Assembly (NCBI GenBank): GCA_030849075.1
Contig: JASAOO010003233.1
Coordinates: 1 to 30,996, forward strand
Source of the DNA: Zelonia costaricensis
Taxonomy: Eukaryota > Euglenozoa > Kinetoplastea > Trypanosomatida > Trypanosomatidae
Direction of reading: 5' to 3'
Length of the DNA: 30,996 bases
In this document: positions 1-9,132 of the stretch, piece by piece
Numbering within the stretch: position 1 is the stretch's first letter
Layout: each line of letters opens with the position of its first letter
Position numbers and translations under genes: made by a program
Notes under the pieces: model-generated
The model's input: only the letters and a program-made list of their open reading frames with translations
Databases searched by the model: none
Told to the model about the DNA's origin: nothing

Positions 1-129
1 GCGGCTGGTAGGTCATGGTTTCTGGAAAGAGGGCGGGGGGAGGGGGAAGGGTGATAGGGAGTGGAGAGTGTATCGAACGAGTGAGGCGAAAAGTGATCCT
101 GCGTTGACGTTGACGTTGATGTTGTGTGT

Positions 130-163
<34 letters not shown>

Positions 164-565
164 AGTGAGAGAAGGTTGGCGTCGAGGAGCATGAAGAGGC
201 AGTGGTGGAGTTTGTGGAGCGAGGAGGCTCAGACAGGAGAGAAGAGAGCAGGGGGAAGCTGGGCTGGTCCGTCATCGCGGCAGCCCATCAATAGAGGGGG
301 AGCCTTGGCGTCACTGTGCACTCTCTCGCTTACGCGCGGTGCAAACAGTTCAAACGCAAGTCTCACGAGCTGCAAACAACTCCGCAACACTTCCCCCCCC
401 TCCCTCAGCAGCACCTCCCGCTGCGCTGCGCTTCTTCTTATTTGCCCAGTTTTCGCGTAAAGTGATTCCGCGCTTGCCGCCTCACGTCCGACGACGTTGG
501 GCAAGTCGCAACAACGGCGCGAATCCGTACGTGTATGCGTGGGTTTGTGCGTGTGTGTGTGCCGC
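1..565. other. Gene-free stretch downstream of the four-TM gene (3' UTR/intergenic)
   Basis: No convincing gene is present. The stretch follows the stop codon of the minus-strand gene at 566-1642, so it probably holds that gene's 3' UTR and part of the next spacer. It contains a ~30-bp GT run at 131-160 and otherwise GC-rich, partly purine-rich sequence. Short open frames here translate to low-complexity peptides of Val/Cys or Arg/Pro and were not accepted. Confidence 0.6.
131..160. repeat. GT dinucleotide microsatellite
   Basis: About 15 uninterrupted TG/GT units lie in the spacer downstream of the four-TM gene. Confidence 0.9.
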
Positions 566-1642
566 TCACTGGTTCTTCTTCGCCCCCTGACCCGCCGCCG
601 TGGCCACCGGTGCGCCTGCCGCCTCCGCTGCCCGGGCTGCGCGCTCCGCCGGCGACGGGCTTCCCCCGCGCGCCGCGCCACTGCGCCGCCCCGCCCTTGT
701 TGGCTGCGCCGCGAGCCGCGAAAGAGCGTCGGAGGTCAGCGCCGGGTTCGCCATGCGGGCTGCGGACGCGGGGCTGAAGTCGAAGAGCATCACACCCCAC
801 AGGGACAGCGCGAAGCCGGCGCCGTTCACGGCCAGCAGACTGAGCTGCCGCACGGCCGCGAAGGGGGCCTCGGTGGACATGGGTGTGCCGTCTGGGTAGT
901 GCCGCAGGCCGTCCTCCCCGAGCTCCGCATCACTGCCCCCGACCATGGCAGCCAGCACATCCACCAGCGTCTCCAGCACCGTCCAGCCCATCTCGCCGTA
1001 CGACATCGCCTCGCCGGGCGCAGCCGAGGCCGCCCCGCCGCCCGCACCGCATGTGCCCTCCGCCGCGGCGTCGACAGCCGGCTCGGCGGCGTGGCGCTCG
1101 GCGGCGGCGAACGGTGTGGCCGCCGCGCCTGCCGCGGCGATGGCGCCGTCGCTGTAGTCCACCGGCACGCGGTACGGCTTGGACGCCGCCGCCTGCGCCT
1201 GCCGCGCGGCTGCCGCCTCGGGGGTCGCGAAGGAGCTATGTTCCTCGAGCCGCCCTAGCAGGACCATGCAGGCAAAGAAGAGGACGTACATGAGGGTGCA
1301 GGCGAGCAGCACGGCGCACCCAATCGCCATGCGAATGGCGGACCGTGCGCCGGACAGGAAGAGGCACAGGCACGCGAGGTGAAGGAAGAAGAACAGCGTG
1401 ACGAGTAGATACTCGGCCCCGCCCGACTCGGCGAAGGCGGTGCCGGTGAGGTCGGCGCTCCCATCGTTGTGCTGCTCCAGCTCCGCGCGCGCGGCCGTGA
1501 AGCTCTCGTGCACGCCCCACTGCGTCCACAGGTAGGCACCCGACATGGCCACCACGAGCGCCGTGTAGGCGATCAGGCACCGCCGGCAAATGAAGCTAGT
1601 GTTCGCCATTATGGACGAGTCGGATTGTTTCCCGCTTTTCAA
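566..1642 (-). CDS. Hypothetical four-transmembrane protein (358 aa)
   Basis: I do not recognise the family. The 358-residue product has four clear hydrophobic segments, at about residues 23-43, 78-98, 106-129 and 268-288. TM1 and TM2 are separated by a ~35-residue acidic/polar loop. TM3 and TM4 are separated by ~135 residues that are very Ala-rich and include an amphipathic stretch near 219-236. The C-terminal ~70 residues are Ala/Arg-rich and probably soluble. No amastin signature, tetraspanin Cys motif or enzyme motif is visible. The start at 1642 is the first ATG downstream of a predicted SL acceptor at 1700-1701, and a second in-frame Met at residue 12 (1609) is possible. It is the most downstream gene of the unit in this window. 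A membrane location is inferred from hydrophobicity only. Confidence 0.75.
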   Translation of the reverse strand: MKSGKQSDSSIMANTSFICRRCLIAYTALVVAMSGAYLWTQWGVHESFTAARAELEQHNDGSADLTGTAFAESGGAEYLLVTLFFFLHLACLCLFLSGARSAIRMAIGCAVLLACTLMYVLFFACMVLLGRLEEHSSFATPEAAAARQAQAAASKPYRVPVDYSDGAIAAAGAAATPFAAAERHAAEPAVDAAAEGTCGAGGGAASAAPGEAMSYGEMGWTVLETLVDVLAAMVGGSDAELGEDGLRHYPDGTPMSTEAPFAAVRQLSLLAVNGAGFALSLWGVMLFDFSPASAARMANPALTSDALSRLAAQPTRAGRRSGAARGGSPSPAERAARAAEAAGAPVATAAGQGAKKNQ

Positions 1643-1699
1643 GACACAGCAAGCGGCGCAGGTGCTGGTATAGTCTGCTACTTCACCTTGTGGGGAACG

Positions 1700-1717
1700 C
1701 TAAGGGAGGAGGGGGCG
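1700..1717 (-). promoter_or_regulatory. Predicted spliced-leader acceptor (AG plus polypyrimidine tract) for the four-TM gene
   Basis: Read on the minus strand, a C/T-only tract of about 14 bases (1703-1716) ends in AG at 1700-1701. The resulting 5' UTR is ~58 nt, and no ATG falls between the acceptor and the start at 1642. Confidence 0.5.
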
Positions 1718-2034
1718 TGCTCGTGTGTGTGTGTGAGAGAGTTTTAATGTACCAGGAGGGGAGAGAGAGTAGGAGGGACTCACCTGTATCTTATTCCTGA
1801 TCGCTAGGCACCTCGATTGATCAAGCTGTGGGAAGGGGGGAGGGAAGAGCCCACGGGGTGGTGGTGGTGGAGAGGAGAGAGGGGGGGGGCGAGCCGAGGT
1901 GCGACGTCAACCGCTTCACGCGGAGTGCAAAGGGGGAGGGGACTACGCTGAAGCGAGTGGGCTGCCACACGCATCTTGTGCAGGTGGTGCATCCCTCGAC
2001 AGCAGCCCCTTTGAAGACGTCTGCATCGACGCAC

Positions 2035-2056
2035 GCACACACACACACACACACAC
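2035..2056. repeat. CA dinucleotide microsatellite
   Basis: About 11 CA units lie in the probable 3' UTR of the uL23m gene. Confidence 0.85.
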
Positions 2057-2331
2057 CTCGTAGACCTCACCTTCGAGGAGACCACAGCATGTCGCACTCT
2101 AGGCCGCTTTCTTGCTTAGGAAGGACGCGAGCCACGGAAGGAAGAGGGATTTGTGAAGCTCCACTGGAGTTGACCAACAACACACGCACAAACGCCAACG
2201 CCTACGCAGCACCAACAGAGAGAAGCCAATCCGTTCCACACCACACACCACACACTCAAACACAAACGCACACACATCGAGAACGCGGCGAGGGAGAGAG
2301 CTCGAGGCCTGCTTCACGACAAGCCGCACCA

Positions 2332-3090
2332 CTACGAGATCTGGGCCTGCGGCTTGTTGTCCGGGGTGTCCTCGGTGCCCTTGATCTGCTTGAACTCAAT
2401 AGAAACGGGCGAGTCCAGCTCAACAATGGCCACCTTGTAGTCCGGCATGGTCTTGATCTCGCCCACCTCGTTCTTAAAGCGCCGCCCACGCACGTTGCGG
2501 ACCCCGATGCGGACGATGTTGTCGATGTTGTAGATGTTCTTGAGGTAGTTCACGAGCTCCTGCTTCGACATGTCCTGCGGGATGTGAAAGACAGGCCGCG
2601 TTGTTTCATTATTCAGCACGCTGTCCAGCACAAGCCGCACCTCGACATCGGGGAAGTAGCGGCTGAAGAAATGCGGGAAGTACTCCGGCGAGCGCCGCAG
2701 CCCGGTCGGTGGGGGGCGCTGATGTGGCCAGCCCCACTCCTCTGCTTTGCGGTTCACAAGGCCGATCTTGCCAGCAATGGGGTTCCAGATGCGGGAGCGC
2801 CCAAAGTAGTTGTTCACCGCCGGCTCCGGGAAGGGCCGCGGGTCGGGCGCGACGCTGCGGTCGTACTCCCACATGTCCCAGCCCTTGTGAATGCGGCCCA
2901 TGCGGAACCGCCACAGGTGGATGCCCTGGTTCACCAGCGGCTTGTAGAAGCGCCCACGCCTCGCCGTGGTCAACGAAGACGACGCCGCGGCGCACGCGGA
3001 GTCGCCGGTGCTGGTGTGCGGTGCGCCCAGTGCCGCCGCAGCCGGGGATGCGCCACCGACAAGGGCTTGGCGAAAGCGCAAGCGTTGCAT
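2332..3090 (-). CDS. MRPL23: Mitochondrial large-subunit ribosomal protein uL23m
   Basis: The 252-residue product is a component of the mitochondrial large ribosomal subunit; uL23 proteins bind rRNA near the polypeptide exit tunnel. The uL23 domain spans about residues 148-235: a beta-strand segment (VRLVLDSVLNNETTRPVFHI), then the helix typical of the family (MSKQELVNYLKNIYNI), then VRIGVRNVRGRRFK and a closing strand, YKVAIVELDSPVSIEF. The first ~45 residues are rich in Ala, Ser, Arg and Thr with few acidic residues, which suits a mitochondrial targeting peptide. Residues 50-145 are a Trp/Pro/Arg-rich N-terminal extension of the kind trypanosomatid mitoribosomal proteins often carry. The frame stays open further upstream, but the Met at 3090 is the first ATG after a predicted SL acceptor at 3119-3120. 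The family call rests on the domain pattern; targeting is inferred. Confidence 0.85.
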   Translation of the reverse strand: MQRLRFRQALVGGASPAAAALGAPHTSTGDSACAAASSSLTTARRGRFYKPLVNQGIHLWRFRMGRIHKGWDMWEYDRSVAPDPRPFPEPAVNNYFGRSRIWNPIAGKIGLVNRKAEEWGWPHQRPPPTGLRRSPEYFPHFFSRYFPDVEVRLVLDSVLNNETTRPVFHIPQDMSKQELVNYLKNIYNIDNIVRIGVRNVRGRRFKNEVGEIKTMPDYKVAIVELDSPVSIEFKQIKGTEDTPDNKPQAQIS

Positions 3091-3552
3091 GACTGCGGTG
3101 GCGATGCGCCACGGGTGACTAACCGACGCGGGAGTGAGGGGGGGGCGGGCGGAGAGAACGCTTGCTTGGGGGGCGCTGCCGCGTACTTGTCTGTGCAGGT
3201 CGAAAGCCGTGCAGTACCCTGACTGCGGCGGTGGCGGCGTCGGGTTCAGCGGCAAGTGCACAGGTGGGGGAGGGAAGGAGAGCGGTAACGTGTCAAGGCG
3301 TAGAGAGACGCAATTGAGGAAAGTAGGCCTAGCAGCTTCCATCTGACGATGCACCGAGGGGCCGCCTTGGTGTGCTGGCACCCGTATTTTTCTTTTCTTT
3401 CCCTCCGCTTCATGAGTGTCGTGCGTTCTTGTGTCCGTGGGGAAGCATGTGCAGCACACGCACACATGCCGAGCTGCTTGGTTCGCTTCTCTTTGCTTGT
3501 ATCGCAGGTGGTGGCTCCGCGCAGGTCAGACGCCCCCCCCCACGCCCGCTCA
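3091..3552. other. Spacer between the uL23m gene and the LRR/coiled-coil gene
   Basis: The spacer is about 0.46 kb. It contains the short 5' UTR and predicted SL acceptor of the uL23m gene (3119-3155) and the probable 3' UTR of the LRR gene. I see no other gene in it. Confidence 0.6.
3119..3155 (-). promoter_or_regulatory. Predicted spliced-leader acceptor for the uL23m gene
   Basis: On the minus strand a C/T-rich tract (about 3128-3155, including eight consecutive C) is followed by GTTAG, with the AG at 3119-3120. The 5' UTR would be ~28 nt, with no ATG before the chosen start at 3090. Confidence 0.5.
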
Positions 3553-6500
3553 TCACAGTGTGTCCTGCACCATCATGCGCGACAGCATCTCAAAGGTGGC
3601 CTTCTGCTTCACACGCATCGCCTCCTGCACCTCGTGCAACTGTCGCCGCGACGCCTCCAGCTCCGCTTGCAGTCGCACCACCTGCTCCGCCGCACCGGCG
3701 CTCGTGCGCTCCAGCTGCTGGTGCGACGCGTGGAGGCGCACAAGCTGCTCGCGCGCGACCGTGAGGGTGTGCGCGAGGGTCGACTTCTCCAGCGCGTGCT
3801 GATGCGCCTCTGCGTTGCGGGTGGCGAGCAGCTCCGAAAGCTCGCGGCTCCGGCGCTCCAGGTCTGGTAGCTGCACCGTCTGTTGCTGCGCCATGGCGGT
3901 GCACCGCTCCGTCGCGGAGACTAGCTCCGCCTGCAGCCGCTGCACGGCGGCCTGCGACGCCTCGAGCTCCTCACGCGTTGCGGCACTCATCTCCGTCGCG
4001 CGGCTCTGCTGCGCCGTCATGGACACCACCGCTTCTTCGAGCTCGGCGATGCGGCGGCGCTTGTCGTTTAGCTTCGCGTGCGCCTCCTCCTCCAGCGCGT
4101 CCAGCGCCGCGTCCTTGCGCGCCATGTCGGCACGCAGCGTGTGCAGGGTGCGTAGCAGGTTCTCCTTTTCCTGGGCCGCGGCTGCACTTGCGGACTTCAG
4201 CGTCGACTGCGCCGCGGCCGCGTCTGACTCGAGCGCCGCCACGCGCGTGAGGAGACGCGTGTTCTCGGCTGCCATGGACTGCTGCGTGGCGGCGGCCACC
4301 ACAAGGGCCGCCTCGACCCGCTGCAGCTGCTGTTCCGCGCGAGCGCACGCGCCGCGCCAGTAGTCGGCGACGGAGTCGCTCAGCTCGACGTGGTCCGCCA
4401 CGGGCACCAGCGCCATCGCGGCGTGTCCGCTGTGCACGTGCGCCGCGTCTAGGTGACCGTGCTCATGGTTGGCGCTGCCGTGAGCGCCACTGCTGTCGCT
4501 GGGTAGACCGGGCGCGGAGAGTGCCGCTGCGGGGGGCGTCGACACGAGGGCCGCACCGTCCTGCTCGTGCGCAGCGCGTTGTGCGTCTATGGCAACTTGG
4601 TCTCCGGCGTCCTCCGGCGACGCTGGCGCCGCAGCCCCAGGGCTCGTGGGCGCGAGGAGGGAGGTGCCCGCCGACACCGACGCCACCGCCGCGATCGCCT
4701 GCTGCACTTGGGCCGCCGCGTGGCGCAGCGCTTCCTCGTACTCGGCGACCTGCGCAGCCCACGCGTCCTGCTGCGCTCGCAGCGCCACCTCCGCGTGTGC
4801 CTGACAGGCCGCCGCCCTCCGTGCCTCGGCCGCGCGCACCGCCTCCTGCGCTCGAGAGAGCGACCAGGCGAGGTGAGCGAACGCCGTTGCGGCCGCCGCC
4901 TCGGTGCCGCGACGGGCCTCGGATTCGGCGAGCAGCAGCGCCGTGCGGGCCGCGGCATCGCGCAGCTGCGCCGTGGCGCGTGCTCGCAGCGCCCGCATCT
5001 CGGACTCCATCACGGCGGTCTGCCGCTCCAGCGTCGCGAGCTGCGCGCTCTTCACGGACAGCGTCTGATGCAGCTGCACCCCCGCTTCCTCGCTCCGTGC
5101 GAGCCGCTCCGTCCACGCGGCGTTTGCCTCCTCGAGGGCAGCGGCGCCGTGCTGCTCGACCGCCTCGAGCCGTCGCGTCCACTCCGCCTTTACGGACTCG
5201 ACGGAGCGATTGAGCTGCGCCTGCTGCTTGCGCTCCAGGATGGCTGCCTCCTCGCTGCGCCGGGCGAGCTCGTCCTTGAGGGCCGCCACCTGGCTGCGCA
5301 GCTGCTGCTGACGGTGCTGCGCCTCCCGGTGCCCCTCCACGTACTGCGTGCGCGTGAGGTCGAGGTGCCGCCGCAGGTCGGCGATCGTGGTGGTGCGCAG
5401 CGCGACCTGCTCCTGCAGGTGCTCCACCTCGGCCGACAGCTCCTCCTCGCGCGGCGACACCACAGCGACGACGGGCGGTGGTGCTGCCGCCTCGCCCCAC
5501 TCGCCGTCGGTGCACGTGCCGCGCGAGATCAGCTTGGGCCGCCACTGCATGCGACCGGCGGTGGAGTGCACCAGTGGCGGCGGCGGGTGCACGCCAGTCC
5601 ACTCGCGCGCGGGCTGGCGAGCACCGTCGGCGTACGCGTCTGTGCGTGTCTGCTGGACGAGGTCGCGCTCCCTCTCCGACTCCGCCGCGCGCTCGTCGGT
5701 GTGCTGCCTGGAAGCGGCGGGCGCCACCACCTCGACGTCCTCCCTCGCGACAGCAGCGGGCGACGCGTCGCTGGTGTCTGTGACACCGGCAAGCGAGAGC
5801 GACGGCGAGGTGCCGGCCCGCGCGGCTTTACCCACCGACGCGCCTCGCTTCTCCACCGAGTGCGCCGTGAATCGAAGCTGCCGCGCGTGCGGCGTGGCGG
5901 ACGCCGACTGCGGCGACGGCTCCACTGCACGGGGCGAGGTGGACACGTCAGACTGCGGCGATGTCGTGAGGGCCGTCACGATGGACGACGCGGAGGCAGA
6001 GCCGGAGGAGCAGCGACGGCGGTGGCGCAGCGAGGCGCGGCGCGGCGGCCTCGCACTGCTGCGCCGGCTGTGCGGTGTGCGCACCAACACCGCTGCCGCT
6101 GCGGCCGACGCGTGCGCCGTGGCGGGCTTTGCGCTCTCCGCCGGTCCATGCGCAGCTGACCGCGGCGGGGATGGAGGCGCGTGGCTGCTGCTGCTTGTCA
6201 CGCTGGAGGGCGAGACCGAGGTGGCAGCGTCGTCCTCCACTCTTCCCTCGTGCACCGCCACGACACGCTTGCCGTGATGGGAGGAGGACGAGTGGCGGGC
6301 CGGCGGCGGTGAGACGACTACTGCTGCAGAGGACTGATGCTGCGGCCGATGCGGATGCTCACCATCACGACCTCGGCGACTGCGACTGCGGCTACGGGTT
6401 TGGTTTCGTGACGTCCGACGGCGCGATGCGGCCGTCATCACGCTGGACGCGGAGGACGTGCGCGACGACTTCGCGTTGCTTGAAGTGGACGAGGAGGAGC

Positions 6501-7983
6501 GAGAGGGAGAAGGGGAGGGCAGCCGGGGCAGCGGCCGCCGCAGCAGCTCCGCAAATGCGTCGTCGCTGTCAGCGGCCACGGCATCCTCTTCGACAGCAAC
6601 ATCAGCAGGCTGCGCCGCCCGCGAGCTCGTTGCCACCACGTCGGTCTGCTCGCCCTTCTTCGCGGCGTCCTCGGCCAGCGCCGCCGCCGTGTCCGCCTCG
6701 GCGAGCTCTTGCTGGAGTCGCTGCTGCCGCAGTGTCCGCAGCGGGTCGACGCCGTACGACTGCCCATTCACGACGAGGAGGCGGGGAAAAAAGTCTAGGA
6801 GCCGCTGCACGTAGTCGGTGCTGATGCGCCGCGACGGCGAAGGGACGGCACTCTGCCGATGTGCTGCACGGCCACCATCGCGGGGCCCTCCTCGTGCGCC
6901 CTCAGTCAGGCAGCACGGGTTCTCCTCGATAAGCCAAAACGTGCTGATGTTGTCGCTGATCGACGACGTGTTCGCCGTCGCGTTGGCCGCGTCGTCGTCG
7001 TCGTCGAGTTGCGCGGGCGGCGCCAGAGTAGTCGAAGCCACAGCCGCAGCGGACGACGAGGCGGACGGGGTCGTGAGCCGCAGCTCCTGCACGTGCGCGC
7101 GGTGCGGTGCCAGGGCCTCCACCACCGCCTCCACCGTGGCGATGCGGTTGGCGCAGAGATCGACGTAGGCGAGTGGGGCCGAGGCCGGCACGGAGCGCAG
7201 CCCGCCCACGTCGCTGATGCTGTTGAAGCCGAGCGACAGCCACTGCAGCGAGGTGAGGGCGGTGAAGGCGGTGGGGCCGAGCTTGGTCAGCTGATTGCTG
7301 GACAAGTTCAGCCGCTCCAGCTGCCCGAGGCCCTCCCAGCAGCCGCTCGGGATGTCGCGCAGCTCGTTGGCGCTGAGGTCGAGGTCGATCAAGTGCCGCA
7401 ACGTGCGCAGACACCCCCGCTCCAGCTCCTTGATGCTGTTCATGTGCACGCTCAGGGAGCGCAGCGATGTCATCTCGGGCAGGTGCTGGATGTGGCGGAG
7501 CGAGAGAAGGCCGCGGCCACAAAGGAAGAGCGACCGCGTCTGCCGCAGCTCGCGGAGCTCGTCCGCCGTGGCTGCCGATGCCGATGCAGACGCGGCAGCC
7601 ACGGAACGCACGCTGCTCGTCACGCCCGCAGACGCCAGAGAAGCAGGAGCCGCGGTGGTCGTGGCGGTGCTCCGCTGCGGAGAGGCTGAGGGTGGGGCGG
7701 TGCTACCGGGCTGCCTCGACGGGAAGACCGCGGAGGCGCCCTCAGCACGGCGATGCGCGGAGCGGAAATCACCAGGGGCCGCGGATGCGGTGGGCTGGGC
7801 GCTGCCCTCCTCCTGCACGTAGACGGCGCGCGTGGCGGAGACGGCGGCGGTGGTGTGCGGGCCGAACACGAGGCTCTGCCGCGGAGGGGGTGATGCCGGC
7901 GAGGGGCTCGATGCCGCTTCGGTGCGTTGCGGCGTGGTTGACGGCGACGCCCGAAGCGGCGGAGGAGAAGGTCTGGACTTCAT
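3553..7983 (-). CDS. Leucine-rich repeat and coiled-coil protein (1476 aa)
   Basis: This is a large probable scaffold or cytoskeletal protein. Residues 1-145 are low-complexity Pro/Ser/Ala. Residues ~150-305 carry about six LRRs of the SDS22/LRRC type, with repeats such as LRSLSVHMNSIKEL, LIDLDLSANELRDI, LERLNLSSNQLTKL and LQWLSLGFNSISDV. An LRR C-terminal cap seems to be split: a WLIEENPCCL segment near 346-357, then YVQRLLDFFPRLLVVNG near 388-405, with a basic Ser/Arg insert between them. Residues ~470-840 are disordered and Ser/Arg-rich, with a short RS-like run near 535. Two long heptad-rich coiled coils follow (about 845-1085 and 1198-1476), separated by a Pro/Ala-rich linker. In trypanosomatids such architectures are often flagellar or cytoskeletal, but location is inference. 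The start at 7983 is supported: no ATG lies between it and a strong predicted acceptor at 8208-8209. Confidence 0.9.
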   Translation of the reverse strand: MKSRPSPPPLRASPSTTPQRTEAASSPSPASPPPRQSLVFGPHTTAAVSATRAVYVQEEGSAQPTASAAPGDFRSAHRRAEGASAVFPSRQPGSTAPPSASPQRSTATTTAAPASLASAGVTSSVRSVAAASASASAATADELRELRQTRSLFLCGRGLLSLRHIQHLPEMTSLRSLSVHMNSIKELERGCLRTLRHLIDLDLSANELRDIPSGCWEGLGQLERLNLSSNQLTKLGPTAFTALTSLQWLSLGFNSISDVGGLRSVPASAPLAYVDLCANRIATVEAVVEALAPHRAHVQELRLTTPSASSSAAAVASTTLAPPAQLDDDDDAANATANTSSISDNISTFWLIEENPCCLTEGARGGPRDGGRAAHRQSAVPSPSRRISTDYVQRLLDFFPRLLVVNGQSYGVDPLRTLRQQRLQQELAEADTAAALAEDAAKKGEQTDVVATSSRAAQPADVAVEEDAVAADSDDAFAELLRRPLPRLPSPSPSRSSSSTSSNAKSSRTSSASSVMTAASRRRTSRNQTRSRSRSRRGRDGEHPHRPQHQSSAAVVVSPPPARHSSSSHHGKRVVAVHEGRVEDDAATSVSPSSVTSSSSHAPPSPPRSAAHGPAESAKPATAHASAAAAAVLVRTPHSRRSSARPPRRASLRHRRRCSSGSASASSIVTALTTSPQSDVSTSPRAVEPSPQSASATPHARQLRFTAHSVEKRGASVGKAARAGTSPSLSLAGVTDTSDASPAAVAREDVEVVAPAASRQHTDERAAESERERDLVQQTRTDAYADGARQPAREWTGVHPPPPLVHSTAGRMQWRPKLISRGTCTDGEWGEAAAPPPVVAVVSPREEELSAEVEHLQEQVALRTTTIADLRRHLDLTRTQYVEGHREAQHRQQQLRSQVAALKDELARRSEEAAILERKQQAQLNRSVESVKAEWTRRLEAVEQHGAAALEEANAAWTERLARSEEAGVQLHQTLSVKSAQLATLERQTAVMESEMRALRARATAQLRDAAARTALLLAESEARRGTEAAAATAFAHLAWSLSRAQEAVRAAEARRAAACQAHAEVALRAQQDAWAAQVAEYEEALRHAAAQVQQAIAAVASVSAGTSLLAPTSPGAAAPASPEDAGDQVAIDAQRAAHEQDGAALVSTPPAAALSAPGLPSDSSGAHGSANHEHGHLDAAHVHSGHAAMALVPVADHVELSDSVADYWRGACARAEQQLQRVEAALVVAAATQQSMAAENTRLLTRVAALESDAAAAQSTLKSASAAAAQEKENLLRTLHTLRADMARKDAALDALEEEAHAKLNDKRRRIAELEEAVVSMTAQQSRATEMSAATREELEASQAAVQRLQAELVSATERCTAMAQQQTVQLPDLERRSRELSELLATRNAEAHQHALEKSTLAHTLTVAREQLVRLHASHQQLERTSAGAAEQVVRLQAELEASRRQLHEVQEAMRVKQKATFEMLSRMMVQDTL

Positions 7984-8207
7984 AGCTCCCTTGCGTGTGT
8001 ATCTGTGGGTGTGCTTGTGTGTCGCGGGGAGCGGCGCGAGTGTCTGTCGGCACCGCTCGCCTGCTCTATCAGACTTCTATTTAGTTCCCTCAGGTCTATG
8101 TGGGCAACACACCGCGTGCTTGCCTGCTACGTCGATGGGCAGGCGGTGCCGGGCACCGTCTCTATGCGGGAAGCGTTGCCGCGTCAAGCTTGAAGCCAAC
8201 CCCGTGA

Positions 8208-8236
8208 CTGAGGGGAGAGCGGGTGGAGAATAAGAC
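8208..8236 (-). promoter_or_regulatory. Predicted spliced-leader acceptor for the LRR/coiled-coil gene
   Basis: On the minus strand a C/T-rich tract at 8210-8236 (TCTTATTCTCC...CTCTCCCCTC) runs straight into AG at 8208-8209. It is one of the best acceptor matches in the window. Confidence 0.6.
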
Positions 8237-8480
8237 TCCGCAGAAAGCACTGCGGTGTGTATGTGTGTGTGTGTCTGTGCGCAGTGTGTGCGGGATCGCG
8301 GAGCGGAAGGGGTCGAGAGACAACAACGCGGCGTCCCCTTCCTAAACTCGCTTGCATTCAAAGCGGATGATGCGCGCGTGGTGGGGTGTGAGTGGGCCAC
8401 GCGTGTGTCCACGACGACGCCGCCGAGTCCGCGTGCGAGGAAAGGAAGGAGTGGGGGGCCACAAAAAAGAAGCCGGAGAA

Positions 8481-8720
8481 GAGGTGAGAGAGACAGTGAC
8501 GTCGTGCAGGTGGAGCGCCGAGGGGGGGGGTGGGGGTGGCACGCCTGCCGCGTGTCAAGCAGCTGCCGTTCACTTCCTCCTTCTCTAAGAGGGGAGGTNG
8601 AGGTGAGGGAGACAGTGACGTCGTGCAGGTGGAGCGCCGAGGGGGTGGGGGGTAGGGGTAGCACGCCTGCCGCGTGTCAAGCAGCTGCCGTTCACTTCCT
8701 CCTTCTCTAAGAGGGGAGGT
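8481..8720. repeat. Two-copy tandem repeat, unit ~119 bp
   Basis: Copy 1 (8481-8599) and copy 2 (8600-8720) align almost throughout. Each begins GAGGTGAG, contains AGACAGTGACGTCGTGCAGG and a G-rich centre, and ends in CTTCCTCCTTCTCTAAGAGG plus GGAGGT. Differences are confined mostly to the G-run. Base 8599, exactly at the junction, is an unresolved N. The repeat lies upstream of the LRR gene's predicted acceptor, so it is probably in the spacer or in the 3' UTR of the Bud32 transcript. Confidence 0.9.
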
Positions 8721-9132
8721 GGGAGGGGGAGGGGGGGAAGGGACCGTCCGCAGTGGTGACACGGTGGTCGACTCGAGGTCCACGTATTCGCTCTTGTTTA
8801 TCCGGTCGCTAGATGCGTTGCAAGGTGCGGGAGGGTCGGGAAAGAAAAGGGATGGGACACAGTTGGAGGGGAGGGGGGGAGGGAGGGCGAGCAAGTGGAA
8901 GTTCGACTTGGATGCCTGAAGCCCAGCACCCCCGTCTCCTCACAACCAGACCGCAAGTCACCACGCGCGACTCGCTGTAGGGTGTCCGGTCTGAAGCGAA
9001 GAGGCAATGCCGCTTTCCGGCCTCCCCACCCCCCAACCCATTCGCCACTCTCCTTCCTCCGATCACACACACACACCAGTACACCACCCACACGCACACA
9101 CAGACGTCAAGACACGCAGCTCCCTAATCTCG

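Larger units (their letters stand above)
1643..2331. other. Spacer between the four-TM gene and the uL23m gene
   Basis: The spacer is about 0.69 kb. It holds the 5' UTR and acceptor of the four-TM gene at its left end, a G-rich patch around 1830-1890 and a CA run at about 2035-2056. The rest is probably the 3' UTR of the ribosomal protein gene. No coding frame is convincing. Confidence 0.6.
7984..9132. other. Spacer between the LRR gene and the Bud32 gene
   Basis: The spacer is about 1.15 kb. It contains a ~225-nt predicted 5' UTR for the LRR gene (7984-8207) without any upstream ATG, the SL acceptor at 8208-8236, a GT run at about 8255-8275, a two-copy 119-bp tandem repeat (8481-8720), purine-rich sequence to about 8890 and CA runs near 9063-9105. 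The part nearest 9132 is probably the 3' UTR of the Bud32 gene. No coding frame is convincing. Confidence 0.6.

Noticed and set aside
566..1642. Amastin surface protein
   Set aside because: It has four TM segments, but the conserved amastin Cys/Trp-Gly signature and extracellular loop pattern are not present.
3091..3465. 125-codon upstream extension of the uL23m frame
   Set aside because: It contains the predicted pyrimidine tract and acceptor at 3119-3155, and its composition (Cys/Thr/His, then Pro) is unlike a mitochondrial N-terminus.
4567..6159. 530-codon plus-strand open frame inside the LRR/coiled-coil gene
   Set aside because: It is antisense to a well-supported gene, is Arg/Leu/Gly-rich and shows no domain; typical of antisense frames in GC-rich coding DNA.
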